A DNA stretch of 64,000 bases from Astrocystis sublimbata (GCA_022453515.1 JAJNNY010000061.1:1-64000); one strand, 5' to 3'. Positions 35,627 through 47,576 are shown, counted from the first letter of the stretch. Program-made: numbers and translations. Notes: generated from the letters alone by a model not told the origin.

Positions 35627-38618
35627 GGCTGGCTCGCCGGCGGTGGAAAGTGGTCGGTAGGTGTCCGAGTCGTCCTCGCAGCTCACGGCTCACAGCTCAC
35701 AGCTCGGCCGAGTCGGACGGGATGCGACTCGCCGAGGGTTGGGTTTGTTCGCGGGTGGCGGGCGGGAGATATATAGAGGTCCTCGCACAGGGTTGATGAA
35801 TGTCTCGGCTGCTCTGCCGCTCCGCTCGCCGGGATGTGTTTGTTTAACAGTATGGGTCGCTGCGGTTGCGTTGAATATGGCCATTCATCGCAACTCTTCG
35901 GCTGGCCCAGTCAGTGAGCTAGAGTGGAGCGAGGAGCTGCTGAAGCAGAAGCAATGGCTGCGAACGGGTGCCTGCGCGGGTTCCAACTCGTCCCAGCTTT
36001 GTTGGTTGTTGAGGGCTGTCAGTCTCGGGCGGCTGCAGGCGGGGGGACACGGGAAGAATTTGTCGAAGTCAAGATGACACTCGCATGATCGGGTCGTGCT
36101 ATCGCCGTCGATGGTCAGAGATTGAAGGGTAACAAAGGGCTAGAGGGAGACGATGCTTGACCAAAGCGTCCATAGCGACCGAAGCGGCTTGGGCTAACGG
36201 CCAATGTCGGCGAGTTCAGAAGGAGAGCCGAATCGTGCACAGCTTAGCGGATGGAGCAGACGAGGGTGCCTCCCTAGGAACCTCTAGGCAGGTCCTGTGG
36301 AGGTCCTGTTCGCCTGCACGGCCTGCTCTCGCAAGTCACGGGCACCCTGCGCAGAGCAGGTGGGGGTGGGGCACTGGAGAGTGGGATGGCCGTCTGTTGG
36401 GTCCAATTGGTTGGCTGCATTTGGGGCCATGGCCGTGGTTTTTGCTAATGATTACCTGACGACTTGATTGGTCGCGCATTGTCTAGGTAGGGGTCCTACT
36501 CACCTAGCAGTGCTAGCACATACCTAGGGACTAAGTAGGTAGGTGCAGAAATAGTTCCCAGGTTGCCTCTGCGCAGCACTTCCGAGGAACAATCAATGCC
36601 TGCACGACTTACAGTACAGTAGTAAATGGCTCGTACTACTCGTACTGTAGATTCTAGACCCAACACGACCCTACCATGCCTGCAACAACACTGTCGACTC
36701 TGCCATGTTGGTCAGAATGTTCGTGCAGGCAATCGAGCAGTCATGTTCCGTACGAACGCCTATTGCTTCTGTGCGTGGGATCAACGCATGCTACAAGGCG
36801 GTTCGATTCGATCGATATTCCTTCCCATGTCTGAATTTGGTCTTCCGGGTGTTATTGGTCCTCGATTCAAATAGGTATGTGACCGGCGGCACCAACTCCT
36901 TCTAACACCCCCACCTAATTAAGGCCACCTCGAGAGTAGCACGGCACGCTGGTCCACAACAAAATACAACGCCGAGAACAGCCTGTACCTCTTCTCCAAA
37001 TACGAGTGGTATTTTGCGGTTTCTTGCTTGGGACTGGGACCATGATCCCCCCTGCCGTGGCCCTTACCTACTACCTACATCTATCTCGCCTTCTACCTAG
37101 CCGATAGTAGACAGAATCGCCAGCCCGCCGGACAAGTATGTATAAGAAGGAGCAGGGAGCCCAGCTCTACTAGTAGGCTTCCGGGAGTTAGGCAGCTTGT
37201 GTGGCAAGAGACTGGTGCAAGGGTTCTCCTTCAGCCCGTCTCCGGCCTACGGGATAGTTTGTAGGCCATGTTCGCCAACTATCTATCGCAGTCGCGCAAC
37301 AAGGTAGCTCACTCCACGCATGCGTGTGCGTAGTTGACTGCCTCCAAGGTTCTATGGACATAGTAAGCCGAGGCACGTGAAGTTTTTTTCTAAAATATAA
37401 AAGGGTTGGAATCTCTTGCATCATAGTCATGTGTAGATCACTTGTGTAGATCACTGGTGATGCATGCGGCATCAACATGCTTGACGTTCTACTCCAGCAG
37501 CATGTATCCCAAAACCACGAGTCTTCCAATGCCGTGAGAGTCGCAATTTATGTCATTCAGGCCCTCTCGGTATCAACATCTCTACTAACGGGTTTGACCT
37601 TTGAGACATCCGAGCGAGTGAGTTGTCGGTTTCCGTCATGGAGGTGGCTTGTCCCATCACATGCTCCACCCCTTCCGGCGTCATATGCAAACAGGGCTGA
37701 GAGGAATGAGACGGTGTGTCAGCCATTGTGAACCTCATGCCCGGTCAATCTGTCGCGGCATGGTCTGAGCATAGTTCCATTTGCGTAGAACACAGGCATG
37801 TTCCCGGCCAGTATCTAGGTGGGGTGCATGTTTCTATGATTTTCATTCTTTTTTAAAAGCTCACGTTGTTGATGTTGACTACCAGGGGTCAGTACTATAC
37901 CTCTATTTAACCAACGATCTAGCCCTGGCTACTCAGGGTATCATTGCTCCGAAGTACACTCTACCTGATAAAGCTCCTCCCTTGGCTGAGCGCAGGTCAA
38001 CCTCTGGTACCGACTTCATGTACTTCTACTTCCACACACTTACACTTACACTTACGTAACGCATTCCCAGCTAGGAGACCACTAATGTACCTACCCGGGC
38101 CCCCTATGAGACCCAGCCTGCAGTGCCCGGGCAAAGACATCCTTAGCCTGAATCATCTGTGTTGCCTTACCCGCCCCATGTCCAGATGCTCCCCCCCATG
38201 CAAGCTGAGAATGCTCGAGATCACGGCCAGAGCGAAGCAGTGGGCCAAATCCACTGCAGCTGCGGAGATTGCGACCACAACATTTTGCTGGTATTATCTG
38301 CGCTGCTATCTACCCAATCTGCTATCTGCATGCTCCCAAGGCTCCTAAGCTTGGATCTAAGGCTAGGCGGCTGGCTAAGGGTACCTTAGTGTGCAGTGTG
38401 CAACAGCGAAGCTGCTGGAAACCACACATCTGACTCGAGCGAGAGCTTAGGGACAGTTCTCACACGCTGCCACTTCAGCCCGGAACATACACTTTCGCGA
38501 CACCAGGCGACACAAGGCGACGACAGCGACGACAACGGTGACGACAACTGTATTCCGCACCACAGCCCAGACCTCGAAATCAGCAACCACTTCGCTGCCA
38601 CCACACAAGCTCGTCAAC
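35627..38618. other. 3-kb divergent promoter region of nuc-1 and shr3
   Basis: No gene supported. GAGCTGT-type short tandem repeats lie at about 35680-35706, just upstream of nuc-1. TACCTAGGG and GTAGGTAGG motifs are at 36483-36545. A CACGTG hexamer, the core of a NUC-1-type site, lies at about 37373-37378. CTTACA repeats are at 38039-38056. Confidence 0.5.
38039..38056. repeat. CTTACA short tandem repeat
   Basis: Three direct copies of CTTACA/CTTACG in the upstream region of shr3. Confidence 0.55.
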
Positions 38619-39510
38619 ATGGCGGAAAAATGGATCGACTGGTCGAAGAACGTGCGGTCTAAGGACTACCGCGGCTCGACGTCCTTTGCGACCTTCATGA
38701 TTATCGCGCGTGAGTACTTCACCACATCCTGCCCCTCCACGCCCTCATTTGCGCATCGCACCTCGCCGTCACCAGCATATCCCCTCTCCGCATGGGGATC
38801 AACCGACCCTCCGCAACCCCCTCCACCTGGGGTTGCGACCTCCGCGTAGCAGAGCGCCGACTAACCATGAGCGCCCCGTTACAGCCGTCTGCTTTTTCCT
38901 CGGCATGATCTTCGCCGAGTTTCCCTATGACTACCCGCTGCTGTGGACGTCGGACGTGATCCAGCCCGCGTACCTCGACCAGCTGGAGACGCATCTGAAG
39001 TTCATGCACCAGTCGCCGCCGTTGATATCGCGGATGCTGTCCATCATGATCAGTCTCGGCTTCCTGGGCTTCCTCATCAAGCTGTTCAAGGCGTCCGAGA
39101 GCAACATCCTGTTCGACGGCGCCTCGCTCGTGCTCTACGTCATCGGCGTCGGCGTCTACATCGCCAACATCGTCAAGGGCCTGCGCTTCGTGAGCGCCGG
39201 CATCTGGCACGCCGAGGACTTCCCCGGCAACCTGCCCGCGAGCGCCCAGGACCCCCAGGCCGCTGACGGCCGCCTCATCCTCGGCCGCGAGGACAGCCTC
39301 AAGGTCATGGCCGCCAGCAACACCATCCTCGCCCTCGTCCTGCTCGGCGTCCTGGTCCTCCAGGCCGGCCAGTGGTACGCCGAGCGCAAGGACAACGAGG
39401 AGTACGAGCGCCTCCAGCGCGATGCCGCCGAGGAGCAGAAGACGGCCAGCGAGGCCGCGAGCAAACCCCAAACCGCTGCGGAGAAGCGGGCTGCCAAGAA
39501 GAAGCAGTGA
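38619..39510 (+). CDS. shr3: ER membrane chaperone SHR3 for amino-acid permeases
   Basis: Packages amino-acid permeases for exit from the endoplasmic reticulum. Exons 38619..38709 and 38885..39510 (238 codons plus TGA); the 175-nt intron has GTGAGT, CGACTAACC and TTACAG, and the split Pro codon is restored. Four transmembrane helices are visible: SFATFMIIAPVCFFLGMIFAEFP, MLSIMISLGFLGFLIKLF, LVLYVIGVGVYIANIVKG and TILALVLLGVLVLQAGQWY. A charged cytosolic tail ends KKKQ, a di-lysine ER-retrieval signal (KKXX). Topology and length match SHR3 of yeast and filamentous fungi. Exon 2 is strikingly GC-rich with almost every third position G or C, which produces a long spurious frame on the opposite strand. 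Divergent from nuc-1. Confidence 0.9.
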
Positions 39511-40110
39511 TAAATGCAGTTCTAGGCATCAGCTAGTCCATAGTTATTCCTCAGTTTTCCTAGACTTCTGCTTTTGGGCGCAGGTGGCAGGGACTTGGAA
39601 ACATGCTGTTGCATGTATTCATTATATGTAATCGTATTCAAGCATGGAGGGGGCGGCACGAGGGAAAAGCATAAGTAATGAGAAAGCATATGTTTTGAGA
39701 AGCAGATAAAGTATATTGATTCATTCGTGATTATACGCCACCTTCAAGGTGTTCTGCGGCGCCCGTGATAAACATGCATGGCAAATTATCATACATATCC
39801 ATCTCCATCTCCATTTCCATACCAAAGGAGGGAAGGAGTTAAAAAAAAGAACGAAGAAAAGAAAAAGCCACCGATCATTAAACTCCATTAACCCCCTTTC
39901 CCTCTGAGAAATTCAATGGTATCATTCTTTCACGAGTGCCATAACCTATCCTTCCCATTCCACCTTGAGGTATCATGATTAGAAAGAAAATCTTCGCCCA
40001 ATCCAGATATAAAAAAAACGCCGTTGATGCTTTTTGACTTGATGACACTAAGAGATATGCGTGGACCCATGCAAACTTGCCCCCTTCGCTCAAACCGCCG
40101 AACCGCGCTG
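39511..40110. other. Convergent spacer
   Basis: 600 bases between the 3' ends of shr3 and the Cys-rich membrane protein gene. A-rich tracts near 39840-39870 and 40010-40020, and CCATCT repeats near 39800. No gene. Confidence 0.5.
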
Positions 40111-41520
40111 TCAACTCCGAGGTGGTATTTGCCTCTGCGGCATCGGTGGCGAGTCGGACTTGTCGGCGTGGTACTGGAGATCCGTCCACGTGGTATAAGT
40201 GGTATCCCGCCGGTCATAGTCCGACGGCGTGCCCACCGTCGACGGGTCCGCGAAGATATTGATGCTCTGGCTGCCGCCGCTGCCACGCGGCGTCCGCGGC
40301 GTGTGCGGTGTGCGAGGCGTGTGCGGCATCAGATGGCTCGAATACCGCGAGTAGCGATCTGTGAGATTCCGCAGACCCAGGCCCAGACTCCCCACCTCCG
40401 CCGAGACGTGGTGGCTCCGCGGCCTGTCTGTCACCTCCGTCATCGAGAGGCTGCGACGGCGGTCGCCGAAGCCGAGCACGGAGGCCGAGTACGGCGAGTT
40501 GGGCGGGAAGTGACGGGGCGGCACCACGGCGTGGACGTTGACGTTGGGGTTGGCGTGGGCCTTGTCGCTACCCGACGGCAGGATGGGCGAGGACGCGGTG
40601 CTCGCGTTGGGCCCCTGCTGTGCCTTGGCTAGGAAGTCCAGCCGCTGGTTGTTGTAGTCGGCGTGCGGGAGCGGCGCGCTGATGTCTCCGAACGACAGCG
40701 TCGAGTCGCGCTTCTTCTCCCCCTTCTTGTCGGAGAGCATCCGCTTGCGTCGGAACAGGAAGACACCGGCTACGATAAAGGCGAGGGCGAAGAGCCCGCC
40801 CAAGATACCGCCAATGATAGCTGTGGTGTTGGGTTTTTGCTTGGTTTCGGCAGCCGGCGTCCCGGTTACCTGCGTCTCAGGTGGCGATGTGGCGGTTGGC
40901 TGTGATCCGCCTATGGCTGTTGCTGTGTTACTGCTGCTGGTGCTACTCATTTCCCCGTCTGATGCAGTAGATGACGGCTGGACGCCTTCTGAAGTTGTAC
41001 TAGGTGCACTTGTCGACGTAATGGGAGTAGCACTAGACACAGGGGATGTAGCTGATGATGCGGGAGGAGGCACACTTGACGTCTCGCCCGGCTTCTTGCT
41101 TTGGTCTTCGTCCATCACGCAGTTGGCGCTGTCCTCGTCACAGTGGTATCCGAAGGGGCAGCACCCTTTACCGCACACTGGCAATTTGCCATCCAGTTCC
41201 GTCGTCTTGGCCGATGCCTTCGGGTTCTTGGCCGGGTCCTGAAGTGATAGATTACAGCTGATAGGCTGTATTGTTGCACAGTCGCTGCCCTCTGGGCAGC
41301 ATAGTACTGTCGTCTTCCCAGCCAGCAGGTTGCATTTCGTCCCCTCTGCACAGCAGAAGTTGCCCGGGAGCCCGTCCTGTGGGCATTTCTCGTAGTCGGC
41401 GGCACATGTATCGGCCCTCTCGAATAGCCAGTTTGGTCTGATAGCAGTTGCAGACGTGGACGCAACCGCGAAGATTACCGCGAGTTGCAGGGTCCACAGC
41501 GGACCTCGAGGGTATCGCAT
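40111..41520 (-). CDS. Secreted-type Cys-rich single-pass membrane protein
   Basis: Single open frame of 469 residues from ATG to TGA. Signal peptide at about 1-26 (LQLAVIFAVASTSATA). The ectodomain, about 30-135, has roughly 14 Cys in pairs (CAADYEKCPQDG, GNFCCAEGTKC, VLCCPEGSDC, CGKGCCPFGYHC), a pattern resembling small disulfide-knotted modules. A Ser/Thr-rich stalk, probably O-glycosylated, leads to one transmembrane helix near 233-256 (IIGGILGGLFALAFIVAGVFLF), an RRKR stop-transfer sequence and a cytosolic tail of about 210 residues with HTPRTP repeats near its end. Domain order recalls fungal wall sensors, but I recognise no named family. Function unknown. Confidence 0.83.
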   Translation of the reverse strand: MRYPRGPLWTLQLAVIFAVASTSATAIRPNWLFERADTCAADYEKCPQDGLPGNFCCAEGTKCNLLAGKTTVLCCPEGSDCATIQPISCNLSLQDPAKNPKASAKTTELDGKLPVCGKGCCPFGYHCDEDSANCVMDEDQSKKPGETSSVPPPASSATSPVSSATPITSTSAPSTTSEGVQPSSTASDGEMSSTSSSNTATAIGGSQPTATSPPETQVTGTPAAETKQKPNTTAIIGGILGGLFALAFIVAGVFLFRRKRMLSDKKGEKKRDSTLSFGDISAPLPHADYNNQRLDFLAKAQQGPNASTASSPILPSGSDKAHANPNVNVHAVVPPRHFPPNSPYSASVLGFGDRRRSLSMTEVTDRPRSHHVSAEVGSLGLGLRNLTDRYSRYSSHLMPHTPRTPHTPRTPRGSGGSQSINIFADPSTVGTPSDYDRRDTTYTTWTDLQYHADKSDSPPMPQRQIPPRS

Positions 41521-43132
41521 CTTTTTTAACGTATAGATGACTTCGGTAGTCTGTGGTGATGTAGCCGTGGACGATGTATTTGTTATTAATCCAGCAAGAA
41601 CAAGAAGAGATCAGTCAGACGAGAGGATTATTAGAAAAGAGAGATAATAGATTTTCAATAAGCGCGAGCGTCAGATCGAGCAGATGGTAGAATGGAAGCT
41701 AGGAAAACAGGGATTATTTCAGCGGCAAGAAAAGGCATCAAGTAGACGGTCCTAGCACCGCGCGATGAGTAAAGGGATCTGTGTAAGATATAGCAATAGC
41801 AGCTCGGCGAGTCACGCAAGGACAATGAGAGGTCAGGCGGAGAATATGTGAAATTGGCCACCGAGCAGATGTGTAGTCAAAGACGGTGAGATGACAACAA
41901 AGCAGACAGGTTTTTGAGAGTCTGTCTATATCGGGTACAAGGAGAAGAGGTAAAAGCTTCACGATGCCGGTTTCCACTTGGGCTGGTGACCCATTGTCCA
42001 TAGACCATCCATCTCCCTGCCTGAGAAGCATCCGCCCTGGCCAGCAGCCATTCGACTAGGCAGAGTCTGCCCGCAAACTCGCAGCAGACACGGTCCAACC
42101 AAAGCAGCCGCGGGGTGCGGGCATGGCTGCGCTTGAATGGAGCTGACGCAATGCCTAGCCATCGAGTGGACGCCTGGGTCTCAATTTGCATCGAAAGCCT
42201 CAGGGACTGGGGAGTTTGATGAGGTGGTTTCCTGCTACGCTTCACGAGGGCCATGTCGTTGTCGAAACGAGAGGCTCTCGTGAGGCGAATCGCCTGTCGC
42301 TAGCCAAGGCGGTTACAGAGCTGTCCTATTGGCAGGAAATGGCGGGCTGAGGGGGGCAGAGGGCTGCGATTGGTTCATAATGGATAGAAACGGATAGACC
42401 ACTTTTCAGATTAGGCGCGACGAGAACAATTGCGCCTCTACGATTGGTTCACTCGACGGGGCACTATGCACTATCCCTAAGCGGGTACCTAAAGTATCCT
42501 TGGTCGATCATGATGGGATGGGGTTAATTCCTCTCGTTAAACCTTACCTGGTAGGTAGGGTGGTAGGTACCTGTTGAGCCTGTTGAGCCTGTCAATCTGC
42601 CTGTGAAATTACTTCCTATACATTCTGTAGTATTTCCACGGCCCTTTCTCATTATGATCGAAAATCTATATCTCAATGCCGCTAAAGAGATCGGCTATCG
42701 AATAATCCACTGCTAGGCAGCTCGGGCAGTATTATGATCGCGCCCGGGAGTTCTAACTTTAGATTCATCCATGATAGGTGTAAGTAAAGTAACTAATAGC
42801 CAACCCATAAGGGGGCAAATTCTTGGTTTGCGACCTGCTGTCGTACGATCTGAGGCTTGCCATGTAAGTCAAGAGCCATTTAATTAATTATCTATGCTGG
42901 ATTTCTTGATCGATCCAATGTTCTGCGTAACTACAACAGGTATACAAGATAAAACTACCTGATCTACCTGCCTCCCTACATGTACGTACTTAGTTGACCG
43001 TTGTTGTGTCATCATTGTTAGTTTACGGGCCGTTATTGGCGACAAGCAATTGTTATGCTGCAAAGTAGGTACAGTACTAGTAGTACCCAGGTATGTCTTC
43101 ATCTAACTGGCCAAGGCTCGGACGCACAAATG
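41521..43132. other. 1.6-kb intergenic region
   Basis: Upstream of the Cys-rich membrane protein gene and downstream of the HAD gene. Contains GTAGGTAGG and GAGCCTGTT direct repeats near 42545-42590. No gene recognised. Confidence 0.5.
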
Positions 43133-44023
43133 CTAGCAGTGTAACTCCGTGGCCCTAATTACGTCCACCAGGCCAGTCATGCCGCCACTATCGAGGAAGT
43201 TCTCGTTCTCGCGTCTGACCTGGCCCATGTCCTCGGTTGTGTCGTCGGTCCATCTATATACATATACGGTGTGCAAACCCAAAGCTTTGGCGGCCCGAAG
43301 GTCATATGCATGGGCAGCCACCATGACAGCCTGGTCAGGCCGGACCCCAACCAGCGCCAGTGCCCGGTTGTAGGCCGCCGGTGAAGGTTTGTAGACGCCC
43401 AGCAGCTCGCTCGAGAATAGCATGTCGAAGCAGGCAGCTAGACCCGACGATCGCACGAGGTCAAGTTGCAGTCTCGTCGTGCCGTTCGCCAGCACGAACA
43501 GCTCCAGACCCGGCTCCTCCTTCAGCGCTCGCAATGCTGGCAACACATCGTCCCATGCAGTCATGTGATGCCAAGATCTCACAGCCTCTTCAACTGCTGG
43601 CCATTCCGGCTCCGCTCCGTCGGGAAACAAGGCTTCCGTCGTCGTTTCCACCGTCGCTGCTGTGGCTATCCCATTGCTCCCCTTGAAGAAATGGTGGCGG
43701 TGTTCGTGGAATGCATTATGCGGATCGCGGATGCTTCTAAGTAGCGTGCGACGGTGAGTGACATCGATGTCCTCAGGGGCCAGCCCGAGTCGCGATCGTG
43801 CATGTAGCTCGCTGAAGAAGTCCTCACGCCATGCGAGCGCGAGCCTGGATCGTGCGGCTTCCGGGATATCTCGAGGCAAGGCACGCACGACGGTTGAGTG
43901 CCAATCTAGGCATGTACCCATGAAGTCAAAGAACACGGCCTTGATTCCACTGCCTGCCCTCTCCTCCGATGCCGCTGCTGCCCGCGGTGTTGGCGCAGGG
44001 GGCAATGATTGCGCATCAGCCAT
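43133..44023 (-). CDS. HAD-superfamily hydrolase, type II haloacid-dehalogenase-like
   Basis: Single-exon gene of 296 residues, ATG to TAG. Motif I is FFDFMGTCLDW with nucleophile Asp33; as in 2-haloacid dehalogenases, the position two after it is not Asp. Motif II is LANGTT, motif III is GVYKPSPAAY with the active-site Lys, and motif IV is VAAHAYDLRAAKALG. These match the L-2-haloacid dehalogenase branch, whose cap helices account for the middle of the protein (AWREDFFSELHARSRLG). In that branch the Asp attacks the C-halogen bond of short 2-halo acids. Fungal members rarely have proven substrates, so the real reaction may be another hydrolysis. No signal peptide; probably cytosolic. A 26-residue Ala/Pro-rich N-terminal extension precedes the fold. 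No functional partner next to it. Confidence 0.88.
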   Translation of the reverse strand: MADAQSLPPAPTPRAAAASEERAGSGIKAVFFDFMGTCLDWHSTVVRALPRDIPEAARSRLALAWREDFFSELHARSRLGLAPEDIDVTHRRTLLRSIRDPHNAFHEHRHHFFKGSNGIATAATVETTTEALFPDGAEPEWPAVEEAVRSWHHMTAWDDVLPALRALKEEPGLELFVLANGTTRLQLDLVRSSGLAACFDMLFSSELLGVYKPSPAAYNRALALVGVRPDQAVMVAAHAYDLRAAKALGLHTVYVYRWTDDTTEDMGQVRRENENFLDSGGMTGLVDVIRATELHC

Positions 44024-45395
44024 GGTGCCACCTGGGCAGCTGTGTGTGTTACGGTGATAGGTTATGGCTCAGCTGATGTCGAGTATCCCAAGCAAAGGGG
44101 CTGTCGTTCTTCGGGCCCGTGTACAGTTGATTCAGCATGTAGATAAATTAAAGTACTACTATAATCGGCAGCTGCATTATGTTTGTCTGTTCCAGACTAC
44201 CACAGTCCCTAGGGATGTTCTATGCAAATCTTCAGCGCATAACCATGTCACCGCCACGTGCCTATAAGATTTTTGGGGAAGAAGGGAAGCCGTTGGTCTG
44301 GGTGCTGAACAAAGTCCCGTCGTGTCACCACTCCTAACCCAAGCCAACGGACGGCTTTCCTCCCTGTGTGTCGGGTTCCTACATGTTCTAGATTACCCCA
44401 CAGCACTAGCTACCAAACCTCGCCATGATGATAACATCATGTGTGCACTTTAAGCTGTGCAACAATGTAATCTCCGCCTCCCTTATCCCATCTTTTCTCC
44501 TGCCGTCCATCACAGTTGTACGGCCACGGGACGTTGGTCATGCTTGCCGGCTGAAATGTTGACTCACGATATACAGCGCGTGAGTAAAATTACAGCCGGG
44601 CAAAAGACCCCGGCTTGCCCATTCAGAGTCATAGCAAGGTGTCGCGGACTGCAAGCTCGGCAAGTTGAGCGGCGCACCTTGAAAGTCTGGTGGGTTCATT
44701 CAAAGTTGCAATGGAGAAGCATTCACGTGAAGGGAGCACATGCATTGAAGTGTAGATCGTTTCTGGTATTTTGTAAAAGTTTCGATTACATAGTCTTGGG
44801 ATGTTCCTTGCCTCTGTATCCTCAAGAGTTTTTTTTTGAGAGGTGGAAAGCAATCAAGCGGTGCTTCCTCTTAATTTGAACCTCTCGCGCCATCTCCTTG
44901 GATCTTAGTTGTCCTAAGCCCTGCGCGCCTGTGATGGCTTCCGGTTTGAACCTTAACTCCCCCCATCCAATTATGCTTGGGTATATCAAAACCGACCGAT
45001 AATGCTCCAGTAAATAAACAATCAGATAAGAATTCATCGCTAGCCCTTCGTAACCCATTATATGGTTCAGTTTCTCCCAAATTTGCCATAAGCAGACCAG
45101 CTTTCTTCGCCGGCCCATGAATTTTGTGAAAAGACTCCTAGTCCGAAGTGTCGTCCCGATTTGCCTTGCGGCGCTCTCTCTTTGAGGTATATTTGTTGTG
45201 CAGCGTAAAATGAGTGTTAAAAAGCAAAAAAAAAACAAAAACGAAAAAAGCAAATCATTATTCCGGCCAAGCGCCAGGTTCACAGGATGGTGATTATCCT
45301 GCATCACACACGGCAGGGCACTTGCATTCGAGGGGTAGATACCATGCTGTGGCACACCACACTCCTCAAGGCCGGCTGTCTTGGAGCATGGCTGC
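44024..45395. other. Spacer between HAD gene and pro1
   Basis: Contains the upstream region of the HAD gene and the probable 3' UTR of pro1. A minus-strand open frame at 44822-45355 has low-complexity sequence and no relatives I recognise, so it is not called. CACGTG occurs near 44252 and 44725. Confidence 0.45.
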
Positions 45396-47576
45396 TTATA
45401 TTAGCAGGTAGTCAGAACCCCTCATTTGCATAACATCTCTCCAGGAGATGTATGGTGCCTCCGTTGATCCTGTCGCATTGGGGCTTGGCAGGAAGCTGTC
45501 TGTTTGCTGCCAGACTTCGTGCAGCAGCGTTACCACACCACCGAAGCTACCAAAGCTGGAAGCGTCGCCAAGTTGGTTGATACGGTCATTGAAGAAATGT
45601 CTGAAGGTAGATGTCGCACCACTGACAGAGCCGCCAATCAAGTACACCCACGATAGACTTCGGTCAAAGCCGTGAAGTCCAGATGGGATGTGTTGAAGGA
45701 CCGTGGTGAGTTTCTCCACAAGCCCGATGCAGCTGGCCTGCGTCGGCGAAAAGCCGGGTACAAGACTGCATAGGTAGATCCGAGCGGCTAGGCGGAAAGC
45801 ACTGGTGATGTTCTTGCTCAGCTGTTTGGGGCTCAGAGAGCCGTTCGCGTTGAAGGGCATCTTGACTGAGCAGTCGCCATTCTCGGTGAGGTTGATTTGC
45901 TCGCCGAGCGAGTGAACATGCGTGCACAGTGTAATGTCATCCATGCCTTCGCGCTTGAGGTTCTCAAGGCATGCAATCTCCGAGATCAAGTACATGACAC
46001 GGTCCTCGCACCCCATTAGCTCACGTAGACCAAGAGAGCTGTTGGTTGTAGAAAGATGCTTCTCCCTGTAGATGTGCGCAAATGATGGCGCTCTCCCTTG
46101 CATGGTCGCACCGCAGATGTCGATCCAGGCAGTCAAGGTCATGTTGAAAGGAGTCTGCGACAATTGCTCAGATGGGTCCGTGACGATACGAGGCAAATCA
46201 AGCTTGCTGACCAGCGAGCTGACTGCTTGGAAGTGCTGGTGCCAAGGGATATCGGGGAGTGAATCATCAAACCGACCCACGCAACATTGGAAGAAGATGA
46301 GACTCAATGTTGCCTCCAGGATCTGCTGGTGGTCTTCATCCCTGTTGAGAGCATCACACAGGTACAGGATGGTGGCATGTCGATGTCGCATGATGTCGTT
46401 GTCAAGTTCCTCGCTCTGGATGTTCATCGTAGCTTTGTAGTGTTGCGCAGCAATCATGAGACAGCAGTGCAGGTAACCCTCATTGTTCTGCAGAGCTGGG
46501 AGAATGAGGTCCGAGCCGACGGAGCCATGCTGGTTAGTCTCCAGGATGGGGAAAATGGTAGGCAGGACAAACTGGACAAAGTGCTCCAGAAGTCGTTGGT
46601 CATTCTCATCCAACTCAATGTCGATCTGCCTCGAGGTCATGGCAGGCCCATGAGCGAAGTCAAAAAAGTTCATGTTCAAAGCCTCCTCGTTGAGCGACTC
46701 CCGTCGTTCTTGGAAGATCTGCTCCGTCCATTCGCCATCGATTGGGTAGCTTGGCAGGATTGCACCTGTTGGGGGAGGCGTCTGGTAGGTGCTGAATGTC
46801 GAGACTGTTGACTCCCTGAGTGTTGGGACGTCATCAACAAACATTTGTCGTTCCGTCTTGATGTCAATGTCGTACGGGGACATGTTAAACATGAAGTCGG
46901 AGTGTGTGGGGAGCATTTGCGGGTTGTAGGCACCAAACTCCGGGCCATTTGGGGAGCTGTTGAAGTTGAACGCGAAATGCGAGTCAATTGAGGCCGACCT
47001 AGTCCGATCCAGAGGATCGGAGAAGGTAGCGGAGGTGGGCAGAGAGTGTGACAGTCCAGGAGGTGAGCTGATGGTTGTTGTCTGGATGGTGTGAGATGCC
47101 TTCTCGGATAACTTCTTTCGCTTGATGATCATCTTGATTTCATCCTTTTGCTGTCTCCTTGAGTCGTTGTTGCTCCACCAGGTCGGCCGCTTGTATTCGC
47201 AATGTAGACCGAGGTGTTTGCATGCTGTGCAGGTAGGTGTACCCTCATCGCACTTCTTTCGCCGTAATCTGCAGGTGTAGCAGCCTATGTGAAGGAAGTT
47301 GTGTCAGTTTCCTGTGGCGTTGACTTGACTTACAGACAGACACCAAGGGCATTCGTCTAAGTGGCTGGACATAGGTACCATAGTGTGGTGGTGCAGGCAG
47401 GATGGAGTTGGTAGGTACTAACCTGTTCTTGAACGGCGGTGCATCTGTGTCTTTGCCTTTGAGCTCGCATTGCTGTTGGCCCTAACAGCCTTTACCTTGG
47501 GTGTTTGTGCCATAGCCATGTTGACAGTTGCAGCCATCATGAAGCTCTCATGCGAGTTGGGGGGTATGGTTGACAT
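45396..47576 (-). CDS. pro1: Zn(II)2Cys6 transcription factor PRO1/ADV-1
   Basis: Master regulator of fruiting-body development and cell fusion in Sordaria (pro1) and Neurospora (adv-1); relatives are NosA/RosA of Aspergillus. Exons 47576..47423 and 47284..45396 (680 codons plus TAA); the 138-nt intron interrupts the Gly codon just before the first zinc-cluster Cys. Cys residues 53, 56, 63, 70, 73 and 80 give the exact CX2CX6CX6CX2CX6C spacing (GCYTCRLRRKKCDEG ... CKHLGLHCEYKRP). A basic linker IIKRKKLSEK and the fungal-specific transcription factor domain follow. The start is chosen at the most upstream in-frame ATG (47574-47576), because the residues NSHESFMMAATVNMAMAQTPKVKAV read as coding; ATG at 47517-47519 is an alternative. 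The gene has an unusually long upstream gene-free region, as expected for a highly regulated developmental gene. Confidence 0.93.

Noticed and set aside
34988..35776. 262-codon open frame on the plus strand
   Set aside because: Antisense of nuc-1; the Leu runs are the complement of the CAG-encoded Gln tract.
36798..36812. GGTTCGATTC sequence resembling a tRNA T-loop
   Set aside because: No matching acceptor stem, D-arm or anticodon arm in the preceding 70 bases.
37373..37378. CACGTG in the nuc-1/shr3 upstream region as a NUC-1 autoregulatory site
   Set aside because: A single hexamer 1.75 kb from nuc-1; CACGTG also occurs many times elsewhere in the window, including inside coding sequence.
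38719..39471. 250-codon open frame on the minus strand
   Set aside because: Exact antisense of shr3 exon 2; arises from the extreme G/C third-position bias and is composed of Gly, Ala, Asp and Glu-rich repeats.
40682..41242. 186-codon plus-strand frame
   Set aside because: Antisense of the Cys-rich membrane protein gene; the real gene has signal peptide, Cys pattern and transmembrane helix.
44822..45355. 177-codon minus-strand frame downstream of pro1
   Set aside because: Low-complexity, no recognised motif and placed where the pro1 3' UTR is expected.
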